A stretch of 64,000 nucleotides of DNA from JACCYJ01 sp038198775 (lineage in GTDB: Bacteria > Actinomycetota > Actinomycetes > Propionibacteriales > Nocardioidaceae), in the NCBI GenBank assembly GCA_038198775.1, contig JBBPZV010000018.1:62001-126000 (forward strand), written 5' to 3'. The notes below the pieces were generated by a model. That model ran no database searches and was not told the origin of the DNA. It was given only the letters and a program-made list of their open reading frames with translations. This document shows, piece after piece, positions 9,104 to 17,449 of this stretch; the stretch's first letter is position 1; each line of letters begins with the position of its first letter. Both the position numbers and the translations under genes were made by a program.

Positions 9104-9189
9104 CCGGCGGGCCCCGCAGTGCGCCCCCGGATCCCGGGTGGGGGTCCTCGCCGCGGCTCACCTCGGCAGCATAGGCAGTAGCTGGCGGA

Positions 9190-10017
9190 TCACGGGGTGC
9201 CGCTCGAAGGGTTCGGCGTCCCCGAGCCGCGGGCGGCGGTGATCGCGGCCATCATGTCCTGCTGGCTGGGGGAGCTGTTTCCACCGGTGCTGCCGTTGAC
9301 CGGCTGGCCGTCGACGAGCACGGTGGGAGTGCCGGTGACCCCTGCCTTGCTCGCGGCGTCCGTCGCCTGGGTGACCCAGTCCTTGTACCGCTGGTTGCTG
9401 ATGCAGGCGCTGACGCTGTCGCTCGCTCCCGCTTGCACCGAGAGCTGGGTGAGCTGGTCGTCGGTCAGGCCGGACGACCCCTCGGCTGGCTGGTTGGCGT
9501 AGAGCAGGTCGTGGAACTTCACGTACGTCGCGGCGCCGGCGTCCTCGTAGACGCACGCGGTGGCGTTGGCGGAGCGGGTCGAGTAGCTCGTCGACGACAT
9601 CCGGTCGAGGATCGCGATCGGCCGGTACTCGATGGTGACCGCGCCCTCGGTGACCTGCTGTTCCAGATAGCTCCCCGAGCTCTGCTCGAAGGCCTTGCAG
9701 GTTGGGCACTGGTAGTCCTCGTACAAGACGACGGGCACCGGCGCGACCCCGCCGCTCGGCGTCGGGCTCGGGGAGGGCGAGGCATTGGCGGCGGTGTAGG
9801 TGAACCCGTTTTCGGCCGTGATCCCCGCCGGGTTGGATCCGGTGGGGCCTGAGCTTGCGGACCTGACCGCGATGACGGCGACCACCACGATGACGAGCAC
9901 CACTCCCACGACGGCGCTGGTGATCAGCCGGGCCCGGCGCTGCTCGGCGCGCTCACGTTCTCGGCGCATCGCCGCCGCCCGGGCGGCACGATCGTCACGC
10001 CGCTTCTTTGCACTCAC
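9190..10017 (-). CDS. Membrane-anchored DsbA-like thiol-disulfide oxidoreductase
   Basis: A 275-residue protein with a basic coiled N-terminus (residues 1-30), one membrane helix (about 31-53), a serine/proline linker, and a thioredoxin-fold DsbA domain. The active site is CPTC in DYQCPTCKAFE. The cis-proline loop GVTGTPTVLVDG and a second cysteine pair (ATACVYE, SACISN) are visible. It resembles actinobacterial extracytoplasmic oxidases that make disulfides in secreted proteins. The GTG start overlaps the stop of the MauE-like gene as GTGA. Together they look like a periplasmic electron-donor/acceptor pair. Confidence 0.88.
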   Translation of the reverse strand: MSAKKRRDDRAARAAAMRRERERAEQRRARLITSAVVGVVLVIVVVAVIAVRSASSGPTGSNPAGITAENGFTYTAANASPSPSPTPSGGVAPVPVVLYEDYQCPTCKAFEQSSGSYLEQQVTEGAVTIEYRPIAILDRMSSTSYSTRSANATACVYEDAGAATYVKFHDLLYANQPAEGSSGLTDDQLTQLSVQAGASDSVSACISNQRYKDWVTQATDAASKAGVTGTPTVLVDGQPVNGSTGGNSSPSQQDMMAAITAARGSGTPNPSSGTP

Positions 10018-10535
10018 CTGTCAGGGCTCCCGTCTTGGGCCAGTGGGAAGAGAACTCCGTCCAGCGACCAGGCGGTGTGCGGGCGCCACGCGATGCCGAG
10101 CGCCAGCACCAGCAACCCGAGGTCTCGGGCGATCTCCCACGGGTACTTCGCCGCCGCATCGGCGCCGGCGACCCCGCCTCCGCCGAAACAGCCGCACTCG
10201 ATCTGCAGTCCACGTGCCCACGCCGACGAGATCCCGATCACGAAGGCGGTGAAGAGGACGACCGCGATCACCGCGGACAGCCGCTGCGCCAGCCCGGTGA
10301 CCAACAGCACGCCGATGCAGATCTCCAGGACCGGCAGGCCCTGGCCGACCGCGGGAACGACCGTTTCCGGCAGCAGGTCGTACGCTCGCACCGCCCGAAC
10401 GCTGCCGGCGGGGTCGCTGACCTTGGCCCAGCCCGCGACGACCCACACCAACCCGACCACGAGACGCGCCAGCAGACCCAACCAGGGCCACGCCTGCCGC
10501 GCTCGGGCGGGTGCGCCCTGCACCGTCACCGCCAC
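10014..10535 (-). CDS. MauE/DoxX-family membrane protein
   Basis: A 173-residue protein with four predicted membrane helices. The family signs are VWVVAGWAKVSDP in helix 1, YDLLPETVVP after it, and the cysteine pair ECGCFGG near residue 115. MauE-type proteins are thought to pass reducing equivalents across the membrane to partners such as DsbA-like proteins, and here a DsbA-like gene overlaps the 3' end by four bases. The GTG at 10535 was chosen; in-frame GTGs at 10529 and 10523 are possible. A GGGAGG lies somewhat far upstream. Confidence 0.83.
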   Translation of the reverse strand: MAVTVQGAPARARQAWPWLGLLARLVVGLVWVVAGWAKVSDPAGSVRAVRAYDLLPETVVPAVGQGLPVLEICIGVLLVTGLAQRLSAVIAVVLFTAFVIGISSAWARGLQIECGCFGGGGVAGADAAAKYPWEIARDLGLLVLALGIAWRPHTAWSLDGVLFPLAQDGSPDR

Positions 10536-10689
10536 GACGCCTGCTCGCCTCCCTCGGACGCGGCCCGGTGCCGGGGCCACCGGGCGACTGCTTCGAACGT
10601 ACGTGATACCCAACGCTGCCGGACGTGGCCGGCGGGGTGCGCCGTGCCGGACAGGCAGCCGGATCGTCGCCGCAATAGGGTAACGAGCC

Positions 10690-11331
10690 GTGGACAGGCT
10701 GGTATGGATCGACTGCGAGATGACGGGCCTCGACCTGCGCACCGACGCCCTCGTGGAGGTCGCCGCCCTGGTGACCGACTCCGAGCTCAACGTGCTCGGC
10801 GACGGCGTCGACATCGTGATCAACCCACCGGCCGGCGCCTTGGAGCAGATGCCGGACGTGGTCCGTGCGATGCACACCGCCTCCGGCCTCCTCGACGCGC
10901 TTCCGGCCGGCGTCTCGCTGGACGAGGCCGAGCAGCGGGTGCTGGCGTACGTACGCGAGCATGCACCCGGGCCCAGGAGAGCGCCGTTGGCCGGCAACAC
11001 CGTGGGAACCGACCGGATGTTCCTGGCCAGGGACATGCCCCAGCTCGAGGGCCACCTGCACTACCGCATCGTCGACGTGTCGTCGATCAAGGAGCTGGCC
11101 AGGCGCTGGTATCCCCGCGTCTACTACGCCGCTCCGGCCAAGGCCGGCAACCACCGAGCGCTCGCCGACATCCGGGAGAGCATCGAGGAGCTGCGCTACT
11201 ACCGTGCCGCGGTCTTCGTCCCCCCGCCGGGGCCGGACTCGGAGGTCGCGCGCGAGTTGGCGGCCCGGCACGGTGGAGCGCTGGCGACACCACCCGACCC
11301 GTCCTCGGCCGACGCTCGGCCGACGGCGTAG
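10690..11331 (+). CDS. orn: Oligoribonuclease
   Basis: A 213-residue 3'-5' exonuclease of the DEDDh family that degrades very short RNAs and, in many bacteria, the dinucleotide pGpG made from c-di-GMP. The catalytic positions are visible: IDCEMTGLD at the N-terminus (D, E), TDRMFLARDM near residue 102, and NHRALADIRESIEELRYY with the histidine and aspartate near 155. The last 25 residues are a non-conserved tail. The start is GTG at 10690. It is divergent from the MauE-DsbA group, with about 150 bases between. The pGpG link is notable given the GGDEF-EAL gene at 22 kb, but that is inference. Confidence 0.95.
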   Translation: MDRLVWIDCEMTGLDLRTDALVEVAALVTDSELNVLGDGVDIVINPPAGALEQMPDVVRAMHTASGLLDALPAGVSLDEAEQRVLAYVREHAPGPRRAPLAGNTVGTDRMFLARDMPQLEGHLHYRIVDVSSIKELARRWYPRVYYAAPAKAGNHRALADIRESIEELRYYRAAVFVPPPGPDSEVARELAARHGGALATPPDPSSADARPTA

Positions 11332-11385
11332 CGGCCCTCCACGGTTACACTTGCCGCTGCCGAACGGCCGGCAGGCCGCGCGCAT

Positions 11386-11459
11386 GGTGGGTGTAGCTCA
11401 GCTGGTAGAGCACCTGGTTGTGGTCCAGGTGGCCGCGGGTTCGAGTCCCGTCACTCACC
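11386..11459 (+). tRNA. tRNA-His (anticodon GTG)
   Basis: The acceptor GTGGGTG (11387-11393) pairs with CACTCAC (11452-11458), with an encoded G at -1 facing the C discriminator, which is typical of tRNA-His. The anticodon loop is TTGTGGT, giving GTG. The 3' end is shared with the last codons of the oppositely oriented reductase gene (stop at 11451). Confidence 0.95.
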
Positions 11460-12917
11460 CCAGGAACGGTCCAGCCAGCGCCGTCGGGCCCCGGCGAGGA
11501 CGGTGATAGCGCGGGCAGCCGCCGGGGCCGACAATCGCGTTCGGACGTCGGCGATCGCCGCATTCCAGACCCCGTCGGCATAGGTGGGATAGGCGTGGGT
11601 CACCTCGGCCAGGTGGCGGCTCGGCCAGCCCTCGCGGACGGCCAGCACCAGCTCGGGCAGCGTCTCCCCTGCCCGCGGACCGACCACGGTGGCCCCGACG
11701 ATCCGGTGCCGGCGGTCGATCGCCAGCCGGGTGTAGCCGGTCGTCTCAGCGTCGGCAACCGCGCGATCGACGTCGTCGTGGCGGACGGTCACCATGTCCA
11801 GGTCACCGTCGCGGCCGTACGGCCCGGTCGCTGCTCCCACGGCGGCGATCTCCGGGTCGGTGTAGGTGACGCGGGGGACGCTCGTGGTGTCCACGGTGCG
11901 GCGCAGACCGAGTACGGCGTTGGTCGCGGCGATGCTGCCGTGCACCCCGGCGACGTGGGTGAACTGCGGATGCCCGGTGAGATCCCCGGCAGCCCACACC
12001 CGGGGGTTGGTGGTGCGCAGCCGCGGGTCGGTGATCACGAAGTCCCGATCGTCGAGCCGGACGCCGGCCTCGCGAAGACCGAGATCGCCGGTTGCCGGAC
12101 GCCGGCCGAGCGCGACCAACAGCCCGTCGTGCTCGATCCGACGCCCAGTGGCCAGCTGCACCTCCCCGGCGTCGGCGCTGCCGGTGACGCCGGCCAGCCC
12201 ACTGCCGAGATGGATCTCGACTCCCTCGGCGCGCAGTGCGGCGGCAACGATCCCGGCCGCCTCCGGATCCTCGCCAGCCAGCAGCCGCGACTCCCGCTCC
12301 ACCAGGGACACCCGGGCACCCAGGCGGGCGAAGGCCTGGCCCAACTCGCAGCCGGTGTTGCCGCCACCCACGATCGTCAGCCGGTTCGGGAGCCGCTCGA
12401 GCGCCCAGATCGTCTCCGTCGTCCACGGCCCCGTAGCACGCAGGCCGGACACGTCGGGAACCTCCGGTGTCGAACCCGTCGCGAGGAGCACCTGCCGAGT
12501 ACGCAGCACGTGACCGTCGACCTCGACGTCGGCCTCCGGGGTCAGCCGGGCCCATCCCTTGACGACGGCGACGCCGGCGGCTTGCAGGGTCTCGGGTGAG
12601 TCGTCCGGCTCGATGGCTGCGATGGCAGCCCTCACGTGCGCTCGTACGGCGGCGAAGTCGACTCTGACGCCGTCGACGTGGACACCGAGTCGAGATGCGG
12701 TCCGTGCGGTGGCCGCCCGGCGGGCGGCCGCGAGCAGCGCCTTGCTGGGCACGCATCCGGTCCACAAGCAGTCACCACCGGTCCGCGCACCCTCGACGAG
12801 GGCCACCCGGGCGCCGAAGCTGGCGGCGGTCCGCGAACCGACGATGCCGGCCGTACCACCGCCGATGACGACCAGGTCCCACCGCCGCGACGCCGCGTCC
12901 CTGGCGGCAAACGTCAC
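11451..12917 (-). CDS. FAD-dependent pyridine nucleotide-disulfide oxidoreductase (mercuric/dihydrolipoamide reductase-like)
   Basis: A 488-residue flavoprotein of the class I disulfide reductase family. Visible are the FAD-binding VIGGGTAG at residues about 17-24, the redox-active pair in GGDCLWTGCVPSK, the NAD-binding IVGGGNTGCELGQ near 190, the second FAD site VWAAGDLTGHPQF, and the C-terminal HAYPTYADGVW where HxxPT supplies the active-site base. It could be a mercuric-reductase-like or lipoamide-type enzyme; no MerR or mer genes are nearby. The GTG at 12917 is preceded by GGGGAG four bases away. Its last three codons overlap tRNA-His. Confidence 0.88.
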   Translation of the reverse strand: MTFAARDAASRRWDLVVIGGGTAGIVGSRTAASFGARVALVEGARTGGDCLWTGCVPSKALLAAARRAATARTASRLGVHVDGVRVDFAAVRAHVRAAIAAIEPDDSPETLQAAGVAVVKGWARLTPEADVEVDGHVLRTRQVLLATGSTPEVPDVSGLRATGPWTTETIWALERLPNRLTIVGGGNTGCELGQAFARLGARVSLVERESRLLAGEDPEAAGIVAAALRAEGVEIHLGSGLAGVTGSADAGEVQLATGRRIEHDGLLVALGRRPATGDLGLREAGVRLDDRDFVITDPRLRTTNPRVWAAGDLTGHPQFTHVAGVHGSIAATNAVLGLRRTVDTTSVPRVTYTDPEIAAVGAATGPYGRDGDLDMVTVRHDDVDRAVADAETTGYTRLAIDRRHRIVGATVVGPRAGETLPELVLAVREGWPSRHLAEVTHAYPTYADGVWNAAIADVRTRLSAPAAARAITVLAGARRRWLDRSWGE

Positions 12918-13010
12918 CCGACTCCCCTGACCGCTGTCAAGCTCGTCTCCGTTCCGCTGGTAGGCGCAGGCGCCCATCTCAGCACGACGCCTCCATCATT
13001 GGGTGTCCGG

Positions 13011-14528
13011 TCAGTCGACGTCGACCCAGTCGAGGGTGCGCTGCACGGCCTTCTGCCATCGCGCGTACGCCGTCTCGCGTCGGTCCTCGCTCCACTGCGG
13101 TTCCCACCGCCGGTCCTCGCGCCACTGGCTGCGCAGCTGCTCGGTCGAGGACCAGAAGCCGACCGCCAGTCCGGCGGCGTACGCGGCTCCCAGTGCCGTC
13201 GTCTCCGCGACGACCGGGCGGCTCACCGAGACTCCTAGGACGTCGGCCTGGATCTGCATGCACAGGTCGTTTCGAGTCACCCCGCCGTCGACCTTGAGGA
13301 CGTCGAGCCGCACGCCGGAGTCGCGCGCCATCGCCTCGGTCACGTCGCGACTTTGGAAGCAGATGCTCTCCAGCGTGGCCCGAGCCAGGTGGGCATTGGT
13401 GTGGAAGCGGGACAACCCGACGATCGCGCCACGGGCGTCCGACCGCCAGTGTGGCGCGAACAGGCCGCTGAACGCGGGCACGAAGCACAGGCCACCGGTG
13501 TCGTCGACCTGGCGCGCGAGCGTCTCGCTCTGGGCCGCGCCGCTGAGGATGCCAAGCTGGTCTCGCAGCCACTGCACCGCGGACCCGGTCACCGCGATCG
13601 ACCCCTCCAGTGCATAGATCGGTGGCTCCCCCGCCACCTGGTGTCCGACGGTGGTGAGCAGCCCCGACCGCGACCGGACGCGTTCGGGACCGGTGTTGAG
13701 GAGCAGGAAGTTGCCGGTGCCGTAGGTGTTCTTCGCGTCCCCGCGCGCGAAGCACACCTGCCCCACGGTGGCCGCCTGCTGGTCGCCGAGCACGCCGGTG
13801 ATGGGCACCTCCGCCCCGAGGGGACCACGCGGCTCGGTGACGGCGTACGGCTCCGGTCCCCAGCTGGGACGGATTCCGGCCAGCATGCTGCGTGGAATGT
13901 CGAAGAACGACACCAGCTCGTCGTCCCAGTCGAGAGTCCCCAGGCTCATCAGCATGGTCCGGCTGGCATTGGTCACGTCGGTGAGGTGCGCGCCGCCGGC
14001 GACACCACCGCTGAGGTTCCAGAGCAGCCAGCTGTCAAGGGTGCCGAACACGGCCTCGCCACGTTCGGCGGCCGTGCGGACACCGTCGACGTTGTCGAGG
14101 ACCCACTGCACCTTGGCCGCGGAGAAGTACGTCGCCGGCGGCAACCCGGCCCGGCGTCGGATGACCTCACCCCTGCGGTCGCGGTCCAGCGCGGCAGCGA
14201 TCCGGTCGGTCCTGGTGTCCTGCCAGACGATGGCGTTGTAGTAGGGGCGCCCGGTGGCGGGGTCCCACACCAAGGCGGTCTCGCGCTGGTTGGCGACTCC
14301 GATCGCGGCGAGATCGCGGCCGCTCAGTCCCGCCCGGTCGAGCGCCGCTCGGATGACGGTGGTGGTGCGCTCCCAGATCTCGACCGGGTCGTGCTCGACC
14401 CAGCCGGCTCGCGGCAGGATCTGCTCGTGCTCGAGCTGGTGCCTCGCCACCTCGGCGCCGCTGTGGTCGAAGACGAAGAAGCGGGTGCTGGTCGTGCCCT
14501 GGTCGACCGCGCCGACGAAGTCGCCCAC
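13011..14528 (-). CDS. glpK: Glycerol kinase
   Basis: A 505-residue FGGY-family kinase that phosphorylates glycerol to sn-glycerol 3-phosphate. The N-terminus DQGTTSTRFFVFD is the ATP-phosphate loop. NQRETALVWD, VWQDTRTD, FSAAKVQWVL, GDQQAATVGQ, and KNTYGTGNFLL are characteristic of GlpK, as is DGGVTRND near residue 405. The length is normal for the family. The GTG start at 14528 is preceded by an AAGGGTGC segment. No glpF or glpD is adjacent; the neighbouring pirin gene is on the same strand 35 bases upstream. Confidence 0.95.
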   Translation of the reverse strand: MGDFVGAVDQGTTSTRFFVFDHSGAEVARHQLEHEQILPRAGWVEHDPVEIWERTTTVIRAALDRAGLSGRDLAAIGVANQRETALVWDPATGRPYYNAIVWQDTRTDRIAAALDRDRRGEVIRRRAGLPPATYFSAAKVQWVLDNVDGVRTAAERGEAVFGTLDSWLLWNLSGGVAGGAHLTDVTNASRTMLMSLGTLDWDDELVSFFDIPRSMLAGIRPSWGPEPYAVTEPRGPLGAEVPITGVLGDQQAATVGQVCFARGDAKNTYGTGNFLLLNTGPERVRSRSGLLTTVGHQVAGEPPIYALEGSIAVTGSAVQWLRDQLGILSGAAQSETLARQVDDTGGLCFVPAFSGLFAPHWRSDARGAIVGLSRFHTNAHLARATLESICFQSRDVTEAMARDSGVRLDVLKVDGGVTRNDLCMQIQADVLGVSVSRPVVAETTALGAAYAAGLAVGFWSSTEQLRSQWREDRRWEPQWSEDRRETAYARWQKAVQRTLDWVDVD

Positions 14529-14562
14529 GCACCCTTTCTACCCACTGGCCGGACGGGCAGGC

Positions 14563-15537
14563 TCAGCTGGACTCGACGACCTCGGTCGCCACGCCGTGGA
14601 CGGCGGGTACCTGACCCATGCGTCCGGCGGAGTAGTCCTCGAACGCCTCGACGACCTCACGCCTGGTGTTCATCACGAACGGTCCCCCCCAGGCCACCGG
14701 CTCACCGATGGGCCGCCCGCCGAGAATCAGCACCTCTAGCTGGGGCGAACGGGTCTCTTGGGCGGCGTCGGCGCTGATGGCGACGAAGTCACCGGCTCCG
14801 AGCACCGCGAGCTGGCCGGTGCGTAGGGGCCGAGACTCGACGCTGCCCTGACCGCTGAGCACGTAGACGAGGGCGTTGAAGTCGCGGCGCCACGGCAGCT
14901 GCATCCGCGCCGTCGGGGCCAAGGTGGCGTGCACCATCGCCATCGGCGTGTACGTCGACCCCGGCCCGGCCACCCCGGCGACGTCGCCGGCGATGATGCG
15001 CAACAGCACGCCGCCGTCTGGGGTCGTCGCCAGGCCGGCCTCCCGTCCGCGCAGATCCTGGTAGCGCGGCGCGGTCCACTTCAGGGCACGAGGCAGGTTG
15101 ACCCACAACTGGATCCCATGGAAGAGACCACCCGTGGCGACGAGCTGCTCGGGTGGCTTCTCGATGTGCAGCACGCCGGCACCGGCGGTCATCCACTGCG
15201 TGTCACCGTTGCTGATCGACCCTCCGCCGCCGTGGGAGTCGGCGTGCTCGAAGGTTCCGTCTACCATGTACGTCACCGTCTCGAACCCACGGTGCGGGTG
15301 CCACGGCGTGCCCTTGGGCTCGCCGGGGGCGTACTCCACCTCCCCCATCTGGTCCATGTGGATGAACGGGTCCAGCAGCGACAGGTCGACCCCGGCGAAC
15401 GCGCGCCGCACCGGGAAGCCCTCGCCCTCGTACCCCTGCGGTGCGGTGACGACGGCTGTCACAGGACGGGAGGCCGTCTTGCCGCCGGCTTTGACGCGGG
15501 GCAGGAAGCTTCGGTCGGCAACGGTGACGGCTGGCAT
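14563..15537 (-). CDS. Pirin family protein
   Basis: A 324-residue bicupin of the pirin family. The metal-binding residues of the first cupin are visible in HPHRGFETVTYM and in GVLHIEKP. FIHMDQMGEVEYAPG before them is typical. The second cupin includes PWRRDFNALVYVLSG. Some pirins act as quercetin dioxygenases and others as transcription cofactors; the sequence does not decide. The ATG at 15537 has GGAGGG six bases upstream. It may be co-transcribed with glpK downstream. Confidence 0.9.
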   Translation of the reverse strand: MPAVTVADRSFLPRVKAGGKTASRPVTAVVTAPQGYEGEGFPVRRAFAGVDLSLLDPFIHMDQMGEVEYAPGEPKGTPWHPHRGFETVTYMVDGTFEHADSHGGGGSISNGDTQWMTAGAGVLHIEKPPEQLVATGGLFHGIQLWVNLPRALKWTAPRYQDLRGREAGLATTPDGGVLLRIIAGDVAGVAGPGSTYTPMAMVHATLAPTARMQLPWRRDFNALVYVLSGQGSVESRPLRTGQLAVLGAGDFVAISADAAQETRSPQLEVLILGGRPIGEPVAWGGPFVMNTRREVVEAFEDYSAGRMGQVPAVHGVATEVVESS

Positions 15538-15643
15538 GGTTCCCTCCTGGCAGACGGGGCTGGAACGGTCGTTGAAGACTCAATATTCCGCCTCTGCTCG
15601 CCGCTGCTACCTGAGCGCGCGCTGGTAGGGTGGGTCCGCTTGC

Positions 15644-15716
<73 letters not shown>

Positions 15717-15737
15717 CAAACCCTCTGCGACGGTGGC

Positions 15738-15762
15738 GGTAACGAGTCTGCCGCAACACGCC
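15738..15762. repeat. Palindromic intergenic element, copy B (single arm)
   Basis: The segment begins GGTAACGAGTCTGC and ends CAACACGCC. It matches one arm of the palindromes at 2696-2745 and 30617-30664, but no matching second arm follows. As at copy A, it lies just after a tRNA gene. Confidence 0.6.
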
Positions 15763-15780
15763 AGCGCGGGCCTCCCCCGG

Positions 15781-16812
15781 TCAGCGGATCGTGAGCTGCA
15801 GCACCCTGTCGCTGAGATGCGGTGTCTCCCCACCGATCAGGTACGCCGACGTGCCAGCGGTCACCACACCGGCGTCGGCCAACGGGGTCGGAAGGGCACC
15901 GGCCCGGTGGAAGCGGTCACCCGAGGGGTCGAACCACCACATCGCGCCGGTGATGCTCGTCTCGCTCGTGCGCCCGCCGACAACCAGGATGCGACCCCCC
16001 GACGCCAGCGCAGAAGCATGGCCCAACGGGTGCGGCATCCTGCCCGCGAGCCGCACCTGAGCGGTGCTCAGGTCGATGCGCTGGACCGTGTCGACCATGG
16101 CACCGCTGCGTTCTCCGCCGAACACCCAGATCGCACCGCCATCCACGACAACGGCCGGATATCGCACCGGGACCCGGAGCCTGGCGAACACCCCGAAGCG
16201 ACTAGCGCCGGTGCTGACCAGGACGTCGGCGAGCGCGGGACTCGTACCGTCGTAGCCGCCGACGACGAAGATCCGGCCGCCGGCGCTCACCGACGCCAGG
16301 TCGGAGCGCGGCGACGGCAGGTGCCCGGAAACGCGCCAGGTGCCGCCGGGCCGCATTGCCTGGACGGCGGCCTGCTCGACGGTATTTCCACCTCCGACCA
16401 CGTAGGCGTGCTGGTGCACAACGGCTCCGCCCACGTCGTGGACCGCTACCGGAAGGTCGGGCAGTTTCACCACGTGCCCCCCGTGAAGGTCGAGACGGTA
16501 GGTCGAGGCACTCGACCGGTCACCCGAGACCAGGCCGCCGGCGACCACAACCCCCGCGGAAGTGTTCATGACCGCCTCCCGGGCCACTGCTTCGGGAAGC
16601 ACCCAGGACAGCACCTTCACCGACACCCGGCTCGACCCGGGCTCTGCCGTCGGCGAAGTGCCCGATGGCCTTGCGGGCGAAGGCGAAGGCGAAGCCGTGG
16701 CCCGTCTTGGCTCCGGACTCGACGCGGGCGTACGGCCTCCGCCGCTGCACGCCGCGACGGCGACCGCAACCAGGCTGGCCGCGACGACCTGGGCACGGCC
16801 GGTCGGTCTCAC
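15781..16812 (-). CDS. Kelch-repeat lipoprotein
   Basis: A 343-residue exported protein. The GTG at 16812 gives a signal peptide with the lipobox AVAAC at about residue 20, followed by a serine/proline linker (about 25-55). The rest is a set of about five or six beta-propeller blades, each with a glycine pair (AYVVGGGNT, IFVVGGYDG, IWVFGGERS, ILVVGGRTS, AYLIGGETP), the Kelch signature. It is probably an extracellular membrane-bound propeller that binds a ligand or protein; there is no catalytic motif. It stands alone, facing tRNA-Lys at its 3' end. Confidence 0.82.
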   Translation of the reverse strand: MRPTGRAQVVAASLVAVAVAACSGGGRTPASSPEPRRATASPSPSPARPSGTSPTAEPGSSRVSVKVLSWVLPEAVAREAVMNTSAGVVVAGGLVSGDRSSASTYRLDLHGGHVVKLPDLPVAVHDVGGAVVHQHAYVVGGGNTVEQAAVQAMRPGGTWRVSGHLPSPRSDLASVSAGGRIFVVGGYDGTSPALADVLVSTGASRFGVFARLRVPVRYPAVVVDGGAIWVFGGERSGAMVDTVQRIDLSTAQVRLAGRMPHPLGHASALASGGRILVVGGRTSETSITGAMWWFDPSGDRFHRAGALPTPLADAGVVTAGTSAYLIGGETPHLSDRVLQLTIR

Positions 16813-17202
16813 GTGGGCAGACCGTATCCGGCGCCGGCATCTCGCCGCCGTCGGCGCGCTAGTGCTCAACGACTCCAGTGCGCGTACGACCGGACGGTCA
16901 GCTACTGGTGGCGACGACCTCGACCTTACGGCGCCACCACCGCGACTGGCCTCCAACCAGGACCGCACCGCTGCGCAGTCGCGTCCGTCGACCAGGTTCC
17001 GCTCGTCAGGTCCACCGTGGTCGTCTCCACGGCTCGACCCGAACCGGTTGAACAACCCCGACGCCGCACAGTTGAAGGCCATGAAAGCCCCGATGCTGTT
17101 CGACGGCGTCCGCCGCAGTGGCTCGCCGCCAGGGGCGGACGTAGCATGTGCGTCCCAGAGAAGCGCCAGATCCTCTCTCCACATCGACAGCGGGAGTTTG
17201 CA
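16813..17202. other. Intergenic region, no gene recognised
   Basis: These 390 bases lie between the divergent Kelch lipoprotein and the small membrane protein. Open frames exist on both strands, but none has a ribosome site or a recognisable product. I see no tRNA or strong hairpin. Promoters for both flanking genes should lie here. Confidence 0.5.
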
Positions 17203-17430
17203 GTGAGCCAGACCGAGGCCAGTGGAGAGGACTACCAGCTCGGGGTCGCACTGATCTCGGTGCTCGTCAGCATCGCTTTTAGCGTTGGATTCGGGGTGTA
17301 TCAGATCTCAAAGGCCTGGTGGTTGGGAATCCTATTGGCCGTGATTGCGCCGGTGACGCTTGCCCTCGCCATCAAGGTTGGCGGCCAGGACGGGGTAATC
17401 CCCAAGATGGGGCAGTGGGTTCTAAGGTAG
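17203..17430 (+). CDS. Small two-helix membrane protein next to potassium channel
   Basis: A 75-residue protein with two hydrophobic stretches (VALISVLVSIAFSVGFGVY and WWLGILLAVIAPVTLALAI) and polar ends, so probably a hairpin membrane protein. The GTG at 17203 follows CGGGAG with six bases between, which favours it over the much longer open frame upstream. It ends 19 bases before the potassium channel gene, so the two are likely one transcript, and it could be an accessory subunit. Its base composition is lower in GC than its neighbours. No family is recognised. Confidence 0.6.
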   Translation: MSQTEASGEDYQLGVALISVLVSIAFSVGFGVYQISKAWWLGILLAVIAPVTLALAIKVGGQDGVIPKMGQWVLR

Positions 17431-17449
17431 ACGCCGAGCGTCGGGGACT

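Noticed and set aside
11451..12977. A longer start (12977) for the flavoprotein
   Set aside because: The extra 20 residues are not conserved-looking, while the GTG at 12917 has a strong GGGGAG site.
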